Assembly: GCA_016718825.1 (NCBI GenBank)
Contig: JADKCL010000010.1
Coordinates: 161,778 to 225,777, forward strand
From: Bacteroidota bacterium
GTDB taxonomy: Bacteria; Bacteroidota; Bacteroidia; J057; JADKCL01
Length of the DNA stretch: 64,000 nucleotides
Direction: 5' to 3'
The translations under genes and the position numbers were made by a program. This document shows positions 53,095 to 63,200 of this stretch, piece after piece (positions within the stretch are counted from its first letter, which is position 1; every line of letters starts with the position of its first letter). The notes under the pieces were generated by a model. That model was not told the origin of the DNA and searched no databases. It saw nothing but the letters and a program-made list of their open reading frames with translations.

Positions 53095-53209
53095 CGACCT
53101 AGGTATTTTGTCCCAAGTTAATGCGAGGCGCAATAATTCGGAAAATATTTTCGTTCGGCTTGGGTTACCTCTCCCGTGAATGCGGTATCAACACCAAAAT
53201 CTAAAGATT

Positions 53210-54505
53210 ATGAAAAAGACAACACTCAAAAATTTACGCAGCACATTGCTCCTCGCCCTCCTCGCGGTCCTTACTTTCTCCTGCCAATCACCTACCAATT
53301 CCACTGAAACATCCGCATCCTCCGACACGCCGATCAACCTTACGGCGATGATGGCGCCCTTTACGCCCAAAACGCAAACATTTACGGTTTCCGGCAAAAA
53401 GCCCTCCATCGTCACAGGCAAGGCAGGCACCAAAATCCATGTCGAACCCAACAACCTGACCATGCCCGATGGCAGCCCGATCCAAGGCGATATCCAAGTC
53501 AACCTTATCGAATGCACCAAAAAATCCGAGCTCCTTGGGGCGGGATTGCAGACGGTTTCTGATGGCAAATTGCTCGAATCCGGCGGATCGTACTTCATTG
53601 ACATGGAGGCCAATGGGCAAAAACTCGCCATCAAGGATGGCAAATCCGTCAATGTCGAATTCCCCAAAATCACCGACAAAAACATGGAACTTTTTTATGG
53701 TCAGAAAGACGAAACGGGTCAAATGAATTGGGATGCGGCGGATGTGGATTTCAGGAATGCCAAATCTCAGCCCAATCGCACTCCAATGAGCGATTCATCG
53801 ACAACCACCTTTTCGGTGCAAAGCGATACGATTTACGGGTATGTTTCCGGCAAAGACACCATTCGCAGCAGCAATATTGATGACATTTTGGCCTATATGG
53901 AAGCAGAGGATGGCGGAAAACCTGCCGTCAATTCTTCAAAATCAACGCTAAAAAAGGGTCGGACAACGAAAAAAGAACAATCCGACAATTCGCTTGCAGA
54001 ACGGAATCGCCAAAATGTATTGTCGATGAAAAACCGTCGGACGGAAAGTGAAAAAGCCGAAAAAGAAAAGGCAGCATTGGCCGAATTAGAGCGAATTGAG
54101 GACGAACGCGACCGTCAAACAACTGAACGATTCGCGCAACTCTACAACGCTGTTGACATCAAAAATTTTGGATGGATCAATTGCGATCGATTTTACAATT
54201 CACCCGACGTAGCTCCCGTGATCGTGCAACTTCCCGAAAACATCACCTCCGCCCTTGTTTACATTGCCTTTAGCGATATCAATTCCATCTTGTCACTCAA
54301 CTATTACGATGGAATGGAAGCCGTGGAAAGCCAAAACATTCCTGTCGGGCAGCAAATTGAAGTGATGGCCATGACCCAAGGAAAAAATGCGACGGATTAC
54401 GAATTTGCACGCACTACAATTACGGTTGGATCGGACAATGTCGTTGCATTGGAACCCAAGCCAACGCCCAAAGATGAAATCCAACGGCAATTTGACTCGA
54501 TTTGA
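53210..54505 (+). CDS. lipoprotein of unknown function
   Basis: 431 residues from MKKTTLKNLRSTLLLALLAV; the lipobox is LTFSC (Cys near residue 25). The first domain (GKAGTKIHVEPNNLTMPDGS, IQGDIQVNLIECTKKSELL, GLQTVSDGKLLESGGSYFID) has strands and spacing like ZU5/carboxypeptidase-regulatory-type surface domains. A long Lys/Glu/Arg-rich coiled-coil linker follows (NRRTESEKAEKEKAALAELE). The C-terminal ~120 residues (NFGWINCDRFYNSP ... QLPENITSALVYIAFSDINS) are a second beta domain. Similar lipoproteins are common in Bacteroidota but the function is not known to me. Convergent with the hydrolase gene. Confidence 0.65.
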   Translation: MKKTTLKNLRSTLLLALLAVLTFSCQSPTNSTETSASSDTPINLTAMMAPFTPKTQTFTVSGKKPSIVTGKAGTKIHVEPNNLTMPDGSPIQGDIQVNLIECTKKSELLGAGLQTVSDGKLLESGGSYFIDMEANGQKLAIKDGKSVNVEFPKITDKNMELFYGQKDETGQMNWDAADVDFRNAKSQPNRTPMSDSSTTTFSVQSDTIYGYVSGKDTIRSSNIDDILAYMEAEDGGKPAVNSSKSTLKKGRTTKKEQSDNSLAERNRQNVLSMKNRRTESEKAEKEKAALAELERIEDERDRQTTERFAQLYNAVDIKNFGWINCDRFYNSPDVAPVIVQLPENITSALVYIAFSDINSILSLNYYDGMEAVESQNIPVGQQIEVMAMTQGKNATDYEFARTTITVGSDNVVALEPKPTPKDEIQRQFDSI

Positions 54506-54517
54506 TTGCTAAATCTC

Positions 54518-54592
54518 GCCACGAAGACACAAAGGCACGAAGAGAAGTTAGTTATTTTTCTTCGTGCCTTCGTGTCTTTGTGTCTTCGTGGC
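54518..54592. repeat. CACGAAG/CTTCGTG inverted repeat between convergent genes
   Basis: Left arm GCCACGAAGACACAAAGGC.. (54518-54542) pairs with right arm ..CTTTGTGTCTTCGTGGC (54560-54592), which has one extra 8-base unit. Each arm is a chain of CACGAAG/CACAAAG units. It sits in the 93-bp gap between two convergent genes and would act as a bidirectional terminator. Related one-armed copies are at 51372-51480. Confidence 0.8.
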
Positions 54593-54598
54593 AAAATC

Positions 54599-55363
54599 TC
54601 ACTTCAGAAACCGCATCGTCTTCTCAAAAAAGGCATCCGGTGCCTCGGCGTGCAGCCAATGGCCCACACCGGGAATCGTATCAAATTCAGCATGTGGAAA
54701 AACCTTCCGAATCGCAGGGAAATCGGCATCCAAAACATAATCAGACTTTCCACCACGGATAAACAGGGTTGGGACATCGATCGGATGCGGGGAAACGATC
54801 CCCTCCAAAATATTGGTGTAATCGCGGTGCAAAACCTTCAGGTTAAATTTCCATTCGAATCCGCCATCGGCACGGCGATCAAGGTTCTTGAGCAGGAATT
54901 GCCGCACGCCAAAATCGGGAATGCGGACCGCCAACCATTCGTCGGCCACTTTGCGCTCCTTGATCTCGTCAAACGGAAAGGCCCACAAGGCCTCGATGAT
55001 CTCAGTATGTCGGAAATCATTGGCAGCGATGCCCATGTCGGCCACCACCATCTTCTCGACCATGTGTTCGTTGTCTACAGCAAATTGCATCACCGTCTTC
55101 CCTCCCATCGAATGCCCGATCAGGTTGGCGGTGTACATGCCTTGCTGCTCCATGAACTCCTTCAAGTCATCCGCCATGTTTGCATAAGAATGTGGCTCCT
55201 CCGAATGCGGCGATTTCCCGTGGTTGCGCTGATCGACGATGAACACGCTGAAATGTTCGGCATACAACTTGGCCAAGCCCTGCCAATTGTCCAACGAACC
55301 AAACAAACCATGCAAAATGATCAATGCCGGACCGGATCCAAACGATTTGAAATTGAGCTCCAT
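54599..55363 (-). CDS. alpha/beta hydrolase (YbfF/ABHD11-like esterase)
   Basis: 254 residues. LIILHGLFGSLDNWQGLAKL contains the HG oxyanion motif; FIVDQRNHGKSPHSEEPHSY follows strand 4. The nucleophile elbow is LIGHSMGGKT (Ser85). The acid lies in the FIRGGKSDYVLDAD region and the catalytic His in GVGHWLHAEAPDAF near residue 238. The triad looks complete. The closest type is the YbfF esterase family, which cleaves short acyl esters or acyl-CoA. Substrate unknown. It is not in an operon. Confidence 0.92.
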   Translation of the reverse strand: MELNFKSFGSGPALIILHGLFGSLDNWQGLAKLYAEHFSVFIVDQRNHGKSPHSEEPHSYANMADDLKEFMEQQGMYTANLIGHSMGGKTVMQFAVDNEHMVEKMVVADMGIAANDFRHTEIIEALWAFPFDEIKERKVADEWLAVRIPDFGVRQFLLKNLDRRADGGFEWKFNLKVLHRDYTNILEGIVSPHPIDVPTLFIRGGKSDYVLDADFPAIRKVFPHAEFDTIPGVGHWLHAEAPDAFFEKTMRFLK

Positions 55364-55385
55364 GCCGCAAAGTTAACCCAAAGTC

Positions 55386-57599
55386 CTATTGCCGCACAAT
55401 CCGAAGAATTTGACGTGTTTTCCCCTGCAATTCAACCAAGTACATCCCATTTGGCAAATCCGAAAGGCTGATCACCTGCTCCGTTGCAATGATCTTCCCG
55501 CTTCCAAACTCCTGTCCGACCATGTTGAGCAAGCGGTAGTGCGCGCCGAGCCAGTTGGACTCAACCCGTACGATAACATCGCCAGAGGTAGGATTGGGAT
55601 AGGCAATGAAACGCCCCGAAACAGGATCCGGCGCCGCAGTCGGATTGCACAAAGTCATCGTATTGATCAATAGCCGCGAAGTAAAGGGCTCCAACGTGAA
55701 CGTCCCACAGACCAAATTGCTGTCCAAATCGAAGTGAAGCGAATCCAGCAAATCCACCGTGGCTACGGTATCGGTCGCGTTGATGAAGAGTCGCGAATCA
55801 TCCGTCGGCAGGGTCCAATTGACAAAACTGCTCCGCGTGGTGGCATCGTAACCTGTGGTCGATTGCCAAGTCGGAAAATCATAATAAACATCCCCGCCGT
55901 TTACCTTGCGCAAACCGTAATGGTTGGCATTATAGGGCTGGAAATAGACATTCGAATCGATATTTCCCGTTTGATAGAGGTTGGTCCAGTCGATTTGATA
56001 GACAATAACGGCATCCGGATCGCGGGCAAAGAAAGTGTTTCCGCGAATCGTCATGTTGTTGAGGGTGTCATTAATGGCGCGCGTTCCATTGAGCTCGAGG
56101 GAGCGCTCGGCCCCATAAACGATGTTGCCCTCCAAGGTATTGTGGTGATTGCCAGAATTCTGGAATATGCCCCTTTCCGCCGAACCGGTGATGGTATTGT
56201 CGATCACCTGCGTATTGTTGACTGCGAAGTCAAAGTAAATGCCGGGGGTCCTGAAATCAGCCTGCGCGGTGCCCTCGCGGTTGCCGGGGCGCGCGTACAC
56301 GATGTTGTTGCGGAAAATATTGTGGTGGCTTGCCTGCCCATAACTCTTGAGCGCAGCGCCGTCATTGCAGAGCAACATGGCATTCCGCACGACATTGCGC
56401 TCGATGACGTTGTGGTCGCCATCCGCCGAAATGCCGCAATAACCCGTGCTGTCGATGTCGTTGTGGTGGATGTGGCAACTGTCGACAAAGGCCAGCAAAA
56501 TCGCAGAAAGGTTGATCTCCTGACCGATTCCGCTGTTGCGGAACTCCCCGATGTTGCGAAAGGTATTGTGGTGGATCGTGTCGTTGCTTCCTTGCCCGTC
56601 GATCAACACCGCGATACCGTCGATTTGCCCGAAAAAGTTGTTGCTGATCTCGTCATATTCGCCCCGGTCCTGAATGCCGTGCTTGTATTGACGGGTAAAA
56701 TCGCAGCCGTTTATCCGGTTGAACTTGCAGCTTGCATTGGGAATGTAAATCCCATGGCTTCCCTGCTTGTCAAAGGCTAAGCCATCCACCGTCACAAAAC
56801 AGACATCGTTCCCGAATTGCATCCCAAAATCACGGACCGTAACCTCGCATTCCGCCGAATTCGGGTCGATGCCGCTACCCGGGAAATAATACAGCTTGTC
56901 CGTCACCCCGTTGTAATACCATTCGCGAATCGTGTCGAGGTGGTGGTAATCGCCGTAAAGAAAGTAACCGTAATTGCGCAAAGCACCCAATTCGACCGTG
57001 TCTTGATACCAAAGCGTATCGGCACTGACGTAGTCAATCGGGGATTTTTCCCAGGCCCATTGCGCGGTATGCACGCAGACCGAAGCCGCATCGAGGTAAT
57101 TCGGATTCACGGTCGGCAGATTGTTGTCGAGCAAATAATGGGTTTCCCCCGAATCACAACGCAAATACTGATGTTCATTGGGATAACGGGCGATGATTTG
57201 CTCTGCATCGTTCACAAAAAAATTGCGGACCGAGGCGGCGACGGTGGCAATGAAGGTATCCCCTGCTTGCGTCCACAAGGGCACATCCGAAGCGCCCGTG
57301 ATGACCGGCTTGCTACCGCTCCCGTAGGCATTGAATACCACACGCCCCGCAGGGCTGCCCCCGATATTGATGAGAATGCCACCTTCAAACACATCGCCGG
57401 CCTTGAAGGAGACGGTGTCATTCGGCAAATAATTGCTCGCCAATTGGCTGTTCAGGTAGCTGATCGTCTTCCAGGCTGTGGCCGGAGACGTACCCAAAGC
57501 GGCGTCGCTCCCGGTTGCCGAAAGGTAATAATGCCGCTGACTCATTGCAGCAAATGGCAGGCAAAGCAGTAAAATCCAGACTAAATTTCTCATACCCAA
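55386..57599 (-). CDS. secreted right-handed parallel beta-helix protein with T9SS sorting domain
   Basis: 737 residues. The signal peptide MGMRNLVWILLLCLPFAAMS precedes HYYLSATGSDAALGTSPATA-WKT, the usual start of pectate-lyase-like helix proteins. Helix rungs of the form NSGIGQEINLSAILLAFVDS / CHIHHNDIDSTGYCGISADG / NVIERNVVRN fill residues ~250-530 (NosD/PbH1-type repeats rich in N-x-I). The C-terminus (FIAYPNPTSGDVIVRV ... NGMYLVELQGKTRQILRIV-RQ) is a T9SS type A sorting domain. It may bind or cleave an acidic polysaccharide outside the cell; no catalytic residues can be assigned. The neighbours are other secreted hydrolases. Confidence 0.85.
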   Translation of the reverse strand: MGMRNLVWILLLCLPFAAMSQRHYYLSATGSDAALGTSPATAWKTISYLNSQLASNYLPNDTVSFKAGDVFEGGILINIGGSPAGRVVFNAYGSGSKPVITGASDVPLWTQAGDTFIATVAASVRNFFVNDAEQIIARYPNEHQYLRCDSGETHYLLDNNLPTVNPNYLDAASVCVHTAQWAWEKSPIDYVSADTLWYQDTVELGALRNYGYFLYGDYHHLDTIREWYYNGVTDKLYYFPGSGIDPNSAECEVTVRDFGMQFGNDVCFVTVDGLAFDKQGSHGIYIPNASCKFNRINGCDFTRQYKHGIQDRGEYDEISNNFFGQIDGIAVLIDGQGSNDTIHHNTFRNIGEFRNSGIGQEINLSAILLAFVDSCHIHHNDIDSTGYCGISADGDHNVIERNVVRNAMLLCNDGAALKSYGQASHHNIFRNNIVYARPGNREGTAQADFRTPGIYFDFAVNNTQVIDNTITGSAERGIFQNSGNHHNTLEGNIVYGAERSLELNGTRAINDTLNNMTIRGNTFFARDPDAVIVYQIDWTNLYQTGNIDSNVYFQPYNANHYGLRKVNGGDVYYDFPTWQSTTGYDATTRSSFVNWTLPTDDSRLFINATDTVATVDLLDSLHFDLDSNLVCGTFTLEPFTSRLLINTMTLCNPTAAPDPVSGRFIAYPNPTSGDVIVRVESNWLGAHYRLLNMVGQEFGSGKIIATEQVISLSDLPNGMYLVELQGKTRQILRIVRQ

Positions 57600-57649
57600 T
57601 TCGATTGACGTTTCGCCAATGACCGATTCATCGCCACGACGTTTAAATC

Positions 57650-57680
57650 ATCCCGAAAAATTTACACTTTTTTGCGGGAT
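57650..57680. terminator. hairpin downstream of the M36 peptidase gene
   Basis: ATCCCG and CGGGAT enclose AAAAA/TTTTTT pairing, about 12 bp of stem in 31 bases, 52 bases past the peptidase stop on the minus strand. No separate T run follows. Confidence 0.5.
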
Positions 57681-57731
57681 TGACATGGCAAACGGTGAAA
57701 ATACTTCGGGATTGGGCAATGCCCCGACTGC

Positions 57732-60072
57732 TTATTCCTTGACGAACTTCTGCACTGCAGACTGTCCTCCAGCGGTGAGTTCGAGCATATACACGCCTGG
57801 AGTGAGACTGCTGACTTGCGGAATCTCCACGGTATTCGCGGCATCCACAGAACCGGAAGCGACCAAACGGCCCGCCAAATCCAGAATTCGGAAGTCGACC
57901 GCCGAAGTATTTCCTGAAAGTCCCACAATCACTGCTTCGAGTCGATCCTTAACCGGATTGGGATTGATGCCAAAGCCAAGACCTTGCACGTTGCTGCCCG
58001 CAACGGCAAGCACCTCCGACAGGCGGCCGTTACCATCCGAGTCGACTTGGCGCAAACGGTAAAAGCTCATTTCATTGCTGGGGTTGATGTCCTGAAAGGC
58101 ATAAGCATGGGCTTCGTCGGTCGTACCGTTGCCGCGCACAAAGCCGACAGTGGCAAAATCCGTTTCCGAAGAGATCCGACGCTGCACTTCAAAGCCGGTG
58201 TTCTGGGATTCGGCAGCCGTTTCCCAATTCAGGTTCACATATTGGCTGTTCAACCGATTGGCAGCAAAGCTGTTGTACAACACCGGAAACGGAGGCAAAA
58301 TATAGCCGCAACCCGTGAGGAAGTTGGTGATTTGGGTCAATTCGCCCATCGTATAGCCCATATTGATGCCAGCCTGCCGGAAAGCGATCGCAGCATCCTG
58401 CTGATTGGTCGTCGAATTGGTCAACATCAGTCCTTCCAAAAATGCCATGTCGGTTTTCGTCCTGCCGATGGCATTGTAAATCTTCATCAAACAGGTGGCC
58501 CAAATCTGTCCGTCGGTATGGATCTGTCCGACCAATCCGCCCGGATACAAAGCCCCATAATTGGTCGTTCTGCCGCCCCAGAATGGATTGTGTCCGTCCC
58601 AGCTGAAGACATAATGGTAGGCCGGTTGCAAGATCGTCCACTGATTTTTGCTGCGGCTGTAGCTTTGTGCCCAATAGTCACCGCAACCTTCGCTCAGGCC
58701 ATTCACCTGCGACAATGATCCGGACGTCGCCCAGTCATGCAGACCATGACCCAATTCGTGGAGGATCACGTCGCTGTCTTCGGCATCGTCGACACCGCCT
58801 TCACCAAACGCGATCCGGCCCGTGGAACCGATATAATGCGAATTGTCGGCGCCGCTCAGTCCGGAGGGATCAAACCGAATGCCGCCCGCATATTGAAAAG
58901 GCATCAGCGAAATCCCAAGGGTCGTATTGATGTAGCGCAGGGATTGATCCAGAAACCAGTAGGTATTGACGGCTTCGAATCCATCTGCGTTGCGATCAAA
59001 GGTAAATGCCGAACTCGCCTGCGTAAACAGGCCCTTGGCGGGTGCTTCGAAATCCAGAATCTGCGCATAAGGGCCGACCAAGCTGTGAACGCCGGCATTG
59101 AACGTAATATCCGGCAACACCTTGTTCTGCAATTGCGCCGTCAAAACGGCTGCATTCGCGTCGCTGCCGTCCACATAAGCGCCACCATAAGCCACGCCCG
59201 CCGAACTCAACGGATCCGCGTCAAAGGTATTGCCACTGCCATTGACGACAGCAGGAAGCGGCAGGTAGGGCGCGAGCAACGGCAAGGGGTCGTTATCTTC
59301 CGCGTTGCCAACCCTATCGGCACGCGGTGTTTGGGTTTGGCAACGCTACTTGCACACTATCATTTTTCACCGACCGACGGTGTGCATGGTGATAGCAACT
59401 CACATCCTGACATTTGAAAACTTCGCCCGTCTGCGCATCGACCAGGGATTCCCAATCGCCGTAGGGCTCCTGCCCTGCCAAACGAATGTTCCACGCCAAG
59501 CGCGTGGTGTTGTGAAACTGATAGATCACCAACCGTGTCTGATCAAAATCCAGATTCCCCTGCAATCCAATGCGGCCAAGCACGGTGTTTCTGGCGGATT
59601 CTCCGCTCACCGCGGTGCTCACGCTGAAGCCCTGCGGAATCTGCTTGTAGCCGATCAGCACAAACGTGATGTATCCGTCCGGGGAAATGTTGAGGACCGT
59701 TTCTGTGTTGTAGATCTGCACGCCTTGGTACCATTGGGTGAAGCGCAAGGTGGTGCCAGCCAAGCTTGTGCGGGAATTGCGGAGTACCAAATCGGAAAGG
59801 TTGGCGTCAGCGAAGCCGAGCATTTCCCGGCGGTCTTTCAAGAAAAGCCGTGCTGCGGTCTCGGGGTCGGTGCTGCGGGCGCGTTCGCGCAGGTTGTAGA
59901 GGGCCAAGGGCTTACCGGTCCATTGGCTCATGCGCATGTCGTCGCGCATGTAAAACGGCTCCTCGCCTTCCAATTTGATTTCGAAGGGACGCGGCGCCTG
60001 TGGTTTCTGCGCAAATCCCAATCCGTTGGCCATTGCCAACAACAATCCCAAGAGGTAAATCTTGTGTTTCAT
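57732..60072 (-). CDS. secreted M36 (fungalysin)-like metallopeptidase with T9SS sorting domain (frameshifted)
   Basis: The N-terminal part (60072-59314) has a signal peptide MKHKIYLLGLLLAMANGLGF and a fungalysin/thermolysin propeptide (LRFTQWYQGVQIYNTETVLN, DAQTGEVFKCQDVS). It runs into a stop after NPNTACR. The peptidase continues in another frame as PRADRVGNAEDND-PLPLLAP, so one frameshift lies near 59320-59335. The second part carries the zinc motif HELGHGLHDWA, the downstream ligand Glu in LSEGCGDYWAQS, a fibronectin-like domain (FEVQRRISSETDFATVGFVR) and a T9SS type A sorting domain (LGFGINPNPVKDRLEAVI ... KFVKE). The total span of 2341 bp is one over a multiple of three. It would be an extracellular protease if intact. 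Confidence 0.8.
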
Positions 60073-60163
60073 ACCATTACCGATTGAATACGACTCTCTC
60101 CTACAGATACAAAAATGCGGATTTCTGTAGCCATTTCAAAGCTGTTTTCCACAGGTCTGTCGA

Positions 60164-60283
60164 CGCCAATAGACGCCCTTACAACGCCAAAACACCAAGC
60201 GAGACAAGCATCACTTGGTGTTTGGATAACCTATTGGCGAATCTAGCTTTGCCGATTTGCGTTTTCGTGGCAAAAACGCAGAT
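60164..60283. repeat. nested inverted repeats between the M4 and M36 peptidase genes
   Basis: CGCCAATAG (60164-60172) pairs with CTATTGGCG (60231-60239). Inside, AAACACCAAG (60190-60199) pairs with CTTGGTGTTT (60214-60223). A second hairpin, TTTGCGTTTT/AAAAACGCAG at about 60256-60283, ends just after the M4 gene stop and is terminator-like on the minus strand. Confidence 0.65.
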
Positions 60284-60288
60284 CAACA

Positions 60289-63200
60289 CTATTCCAGCAC
60301 CACCTTTTTCACCAGCGTACCGCCGGCGGTTTCGATGCGAACGAAATACATGCCCTTGGCAAATGCTGCCATGTCCAGCACACGCTCCAAATGGTCGGTA
60401 GCTTCCATGTTTTCGCTGTACACCTTCTGTCCGACGGCATTCAACACCGTCATCTTCAAGGCACTTGCAGCAGGCAGTTTCAAACTCAGATGCACGAGAT
60501 CGCTCGCTGGATTCGGCCACAATTGCATCAGCATTGCGGTCGCAGGGGTATTGCCGACGACATCGATGTAGATGTTTTGCGTGTACACATCGTCGCAGTC
60601 TTGCGCATTGCTCGCCCGTAACGTGACCAGGTACACGCCCGAGGCGGCATAGGTATGTGTCGGATTTTGCAACAGCGACGTTCCGCCGTCGCCAAAGTCC
60701 CATGACCATCCGGTGGCATTGGTGCTTTGGTCGGTGAAGCTCACCGGCGTGCCGCTTGTGGCGGAAGTCGGAGCGGTAAATTGTGCATTCGGACCCGTCA
60801 TCGAACCAGAAGAAGTCCATGTCGCTTCAAAGCCAGCCAATGTAACACTCATGTCTGACAACAATTCGATCGTCAAGGCTCCGCCGCTCGCGACAAACGG
60901 CAAGCCGTTGTTGGGCAGGGCATTACCGGTAAACGTACCCATCAATGGCGCCAAATTGTTGTTGCCGTCATAGACATTGACGTAGTCCCATCCGGTTTCC
61001 AAGTCAAAGGCCGTGAAGCTCAACGACAGTTGTGTCGCGCCGGGAGGGGCAAGCACTGAATAGCCCGTGGCATTGTCCGTGTAAGGGCCGGTTCCGCCGT
61101 CATCCATCAACACACCGCCGCAAGTGGAAATGAAGGTTACGCCCGTCACCGGAACCGTTTGAATCTGACAGTTCGGCGAATTCGGATCATACGTCACACA
61201 GTTATTGCAGACAAATGTGTCACAGCCAATGGAATTACAGGCGATCAGCGTCACGGTGTATGTGCCGGGCGTCGTATAATTGTGCACGGGATTGGATTGG
61301 GTGGATGTGCCGCCATCGCCAAAGTTCCAGCTCCAGGTGCTCGGATGGTTGGTGCTCATATCCGTAAAGGCCACGTTGCCGCCGCAAGTTGTCGACGGGT
61401 TGCTGAAGTTGGCCGTAGGGGCTGTCGTCGCAAGGAAACATTCGAAGTCAACGTCAAAACCTGACAAAACCACGCTCGCATCCGAAGTAAATACCAGCGT
61501 AATGCTGCCGCCTGTGCTTGTGATTGTGCCCCCGTTGGGCGGAGTAAGTCCTGAGAAGGCACCAATCAACGGACTTGAGGTATTGGGACCGTCATAAATC
61601 GTCAAATAGTCATAAAAATCCTCCAATTCAAAGGAATTGAACGTGAGCACAATATAGTCAGCCAGGGGTGGCGCGATCACGATTTCGGTATTCGCATTGT
61701 CCATATAGTTTCCAAATCCACCTGGATCGAGCACGTTGCCGATGCAATAATTGAGTGTAGTCGAACCCGTCTGTGGCAAGGTGACCGAACAGGCCAAATT
61801 GGTGTCCAGGTTCACGTAGTTGGGCATCGTGATCGAGTCTTTGACGCCCGTACAACCCGTAACAACCAGTTTTGGCGAATAGCTTCCCAAGGCGGTATAG
61901 GTATGGGTCGGATTGGCCAATGTGCTCGTGCCGCCATCTCCAAAATACCATTTGTAGCTCACGCTGCCGTTGCTGCTGTTGCTGAAGCTCACCGTTGCAG
62001 GAGCATTGCAGAAGTTATGGGGTTGCGCACCAAAATTGGCAACCGGCAAGTTGGTAAATTCAGGTCCAACCCCTACAGCATACCAAGCATTCGCAGTTTG
62101 AATCATCTCCGGCGTGCAAGCCCCGTAAAGGTCGGTGGCGGATTGTATGGCATAAAACCGCGCGTCGCTGTAATCCGAACTCGGCGTCAAATAGACGGTA
62201 TTGTTGCGGAAAGCAATTGCCTCTGCCTTGGTATAGCCAAGTCCGGCGACGGAATAGGCATCACCCAGCGCATTGACAGCGGTGTCCCCGGCAGTGAGGA
62301 TGTAAAACCAGTGGTTTTGAACGCCGCTGTTGGTGTGGACATCCGCCCCGGGAAACCAAAATGCATCCCCATAACAACCCGGATTCTGGAAAATGGTCGG
62401 ATCAGACATACTGCGAATGCCAGCACCACCGGTACATTCTGGTCCGATCAGCCAACTTGTATTGCTTGGACGGGCGTAATGCTCGACCGCTTTACCAAAA
62501 ATATCGGAGAAGCTTTCGTTCAAGGCGCCCGATTCATCCGCATAAATCAAACTGGATGAAAACTCCGTGACACCATGCGTAATCTCATGCGCGCAAACGT
62601 CATAGGTGGTCAAAGCACTCGTAAAGAAGCTGCCGTCACCGTCGCCGTAGGTCATCCGTGTACCATCCCAAAATGCATTCCCAAAGGCAACGTCATAGTG
62701 GATATAACTCAACAACGGGGAGTTCAAATCATCATAACTGTCCCAGCCATACAACAAATGATAATAATCAAACGTTGCCTCGGCTCCAATATGCGCATCC
62801 GTCGCGCATTCGTCTTGGGCGGGATTGACATTGTTCCAGACGTTGTTGGCATCGGTAAAGTCCACAGCGAGGTTATAGTCGGTTCCCGTTTGGCAATTCA
62901 GCGTCTGGATGCCCCCTCCCCTGCCGGTTTCGCGGAGGCGGAAGTTGTTGCCGGAAACTTGGTCCACGGTCAAAGGCAAGGTTCCGCTGTATTTGGTTTG
63001 AGCCGAACCCACGACATCGGCGGTATGGATGCGGTTGAGCGAATGGATCACTTGCCCATTCGTGGCATCGACAAACAGCCATTGGCGGCTGAGGGGCTTG
63101 GTGGCATACACGTCAAATTTCCAAGCCAGGGTAAAATTGCCGGTGCGGTATTTGCCGTTACGCGGTGCAAATACCAACTCGCCTTTTGGGAGACTGCTGA

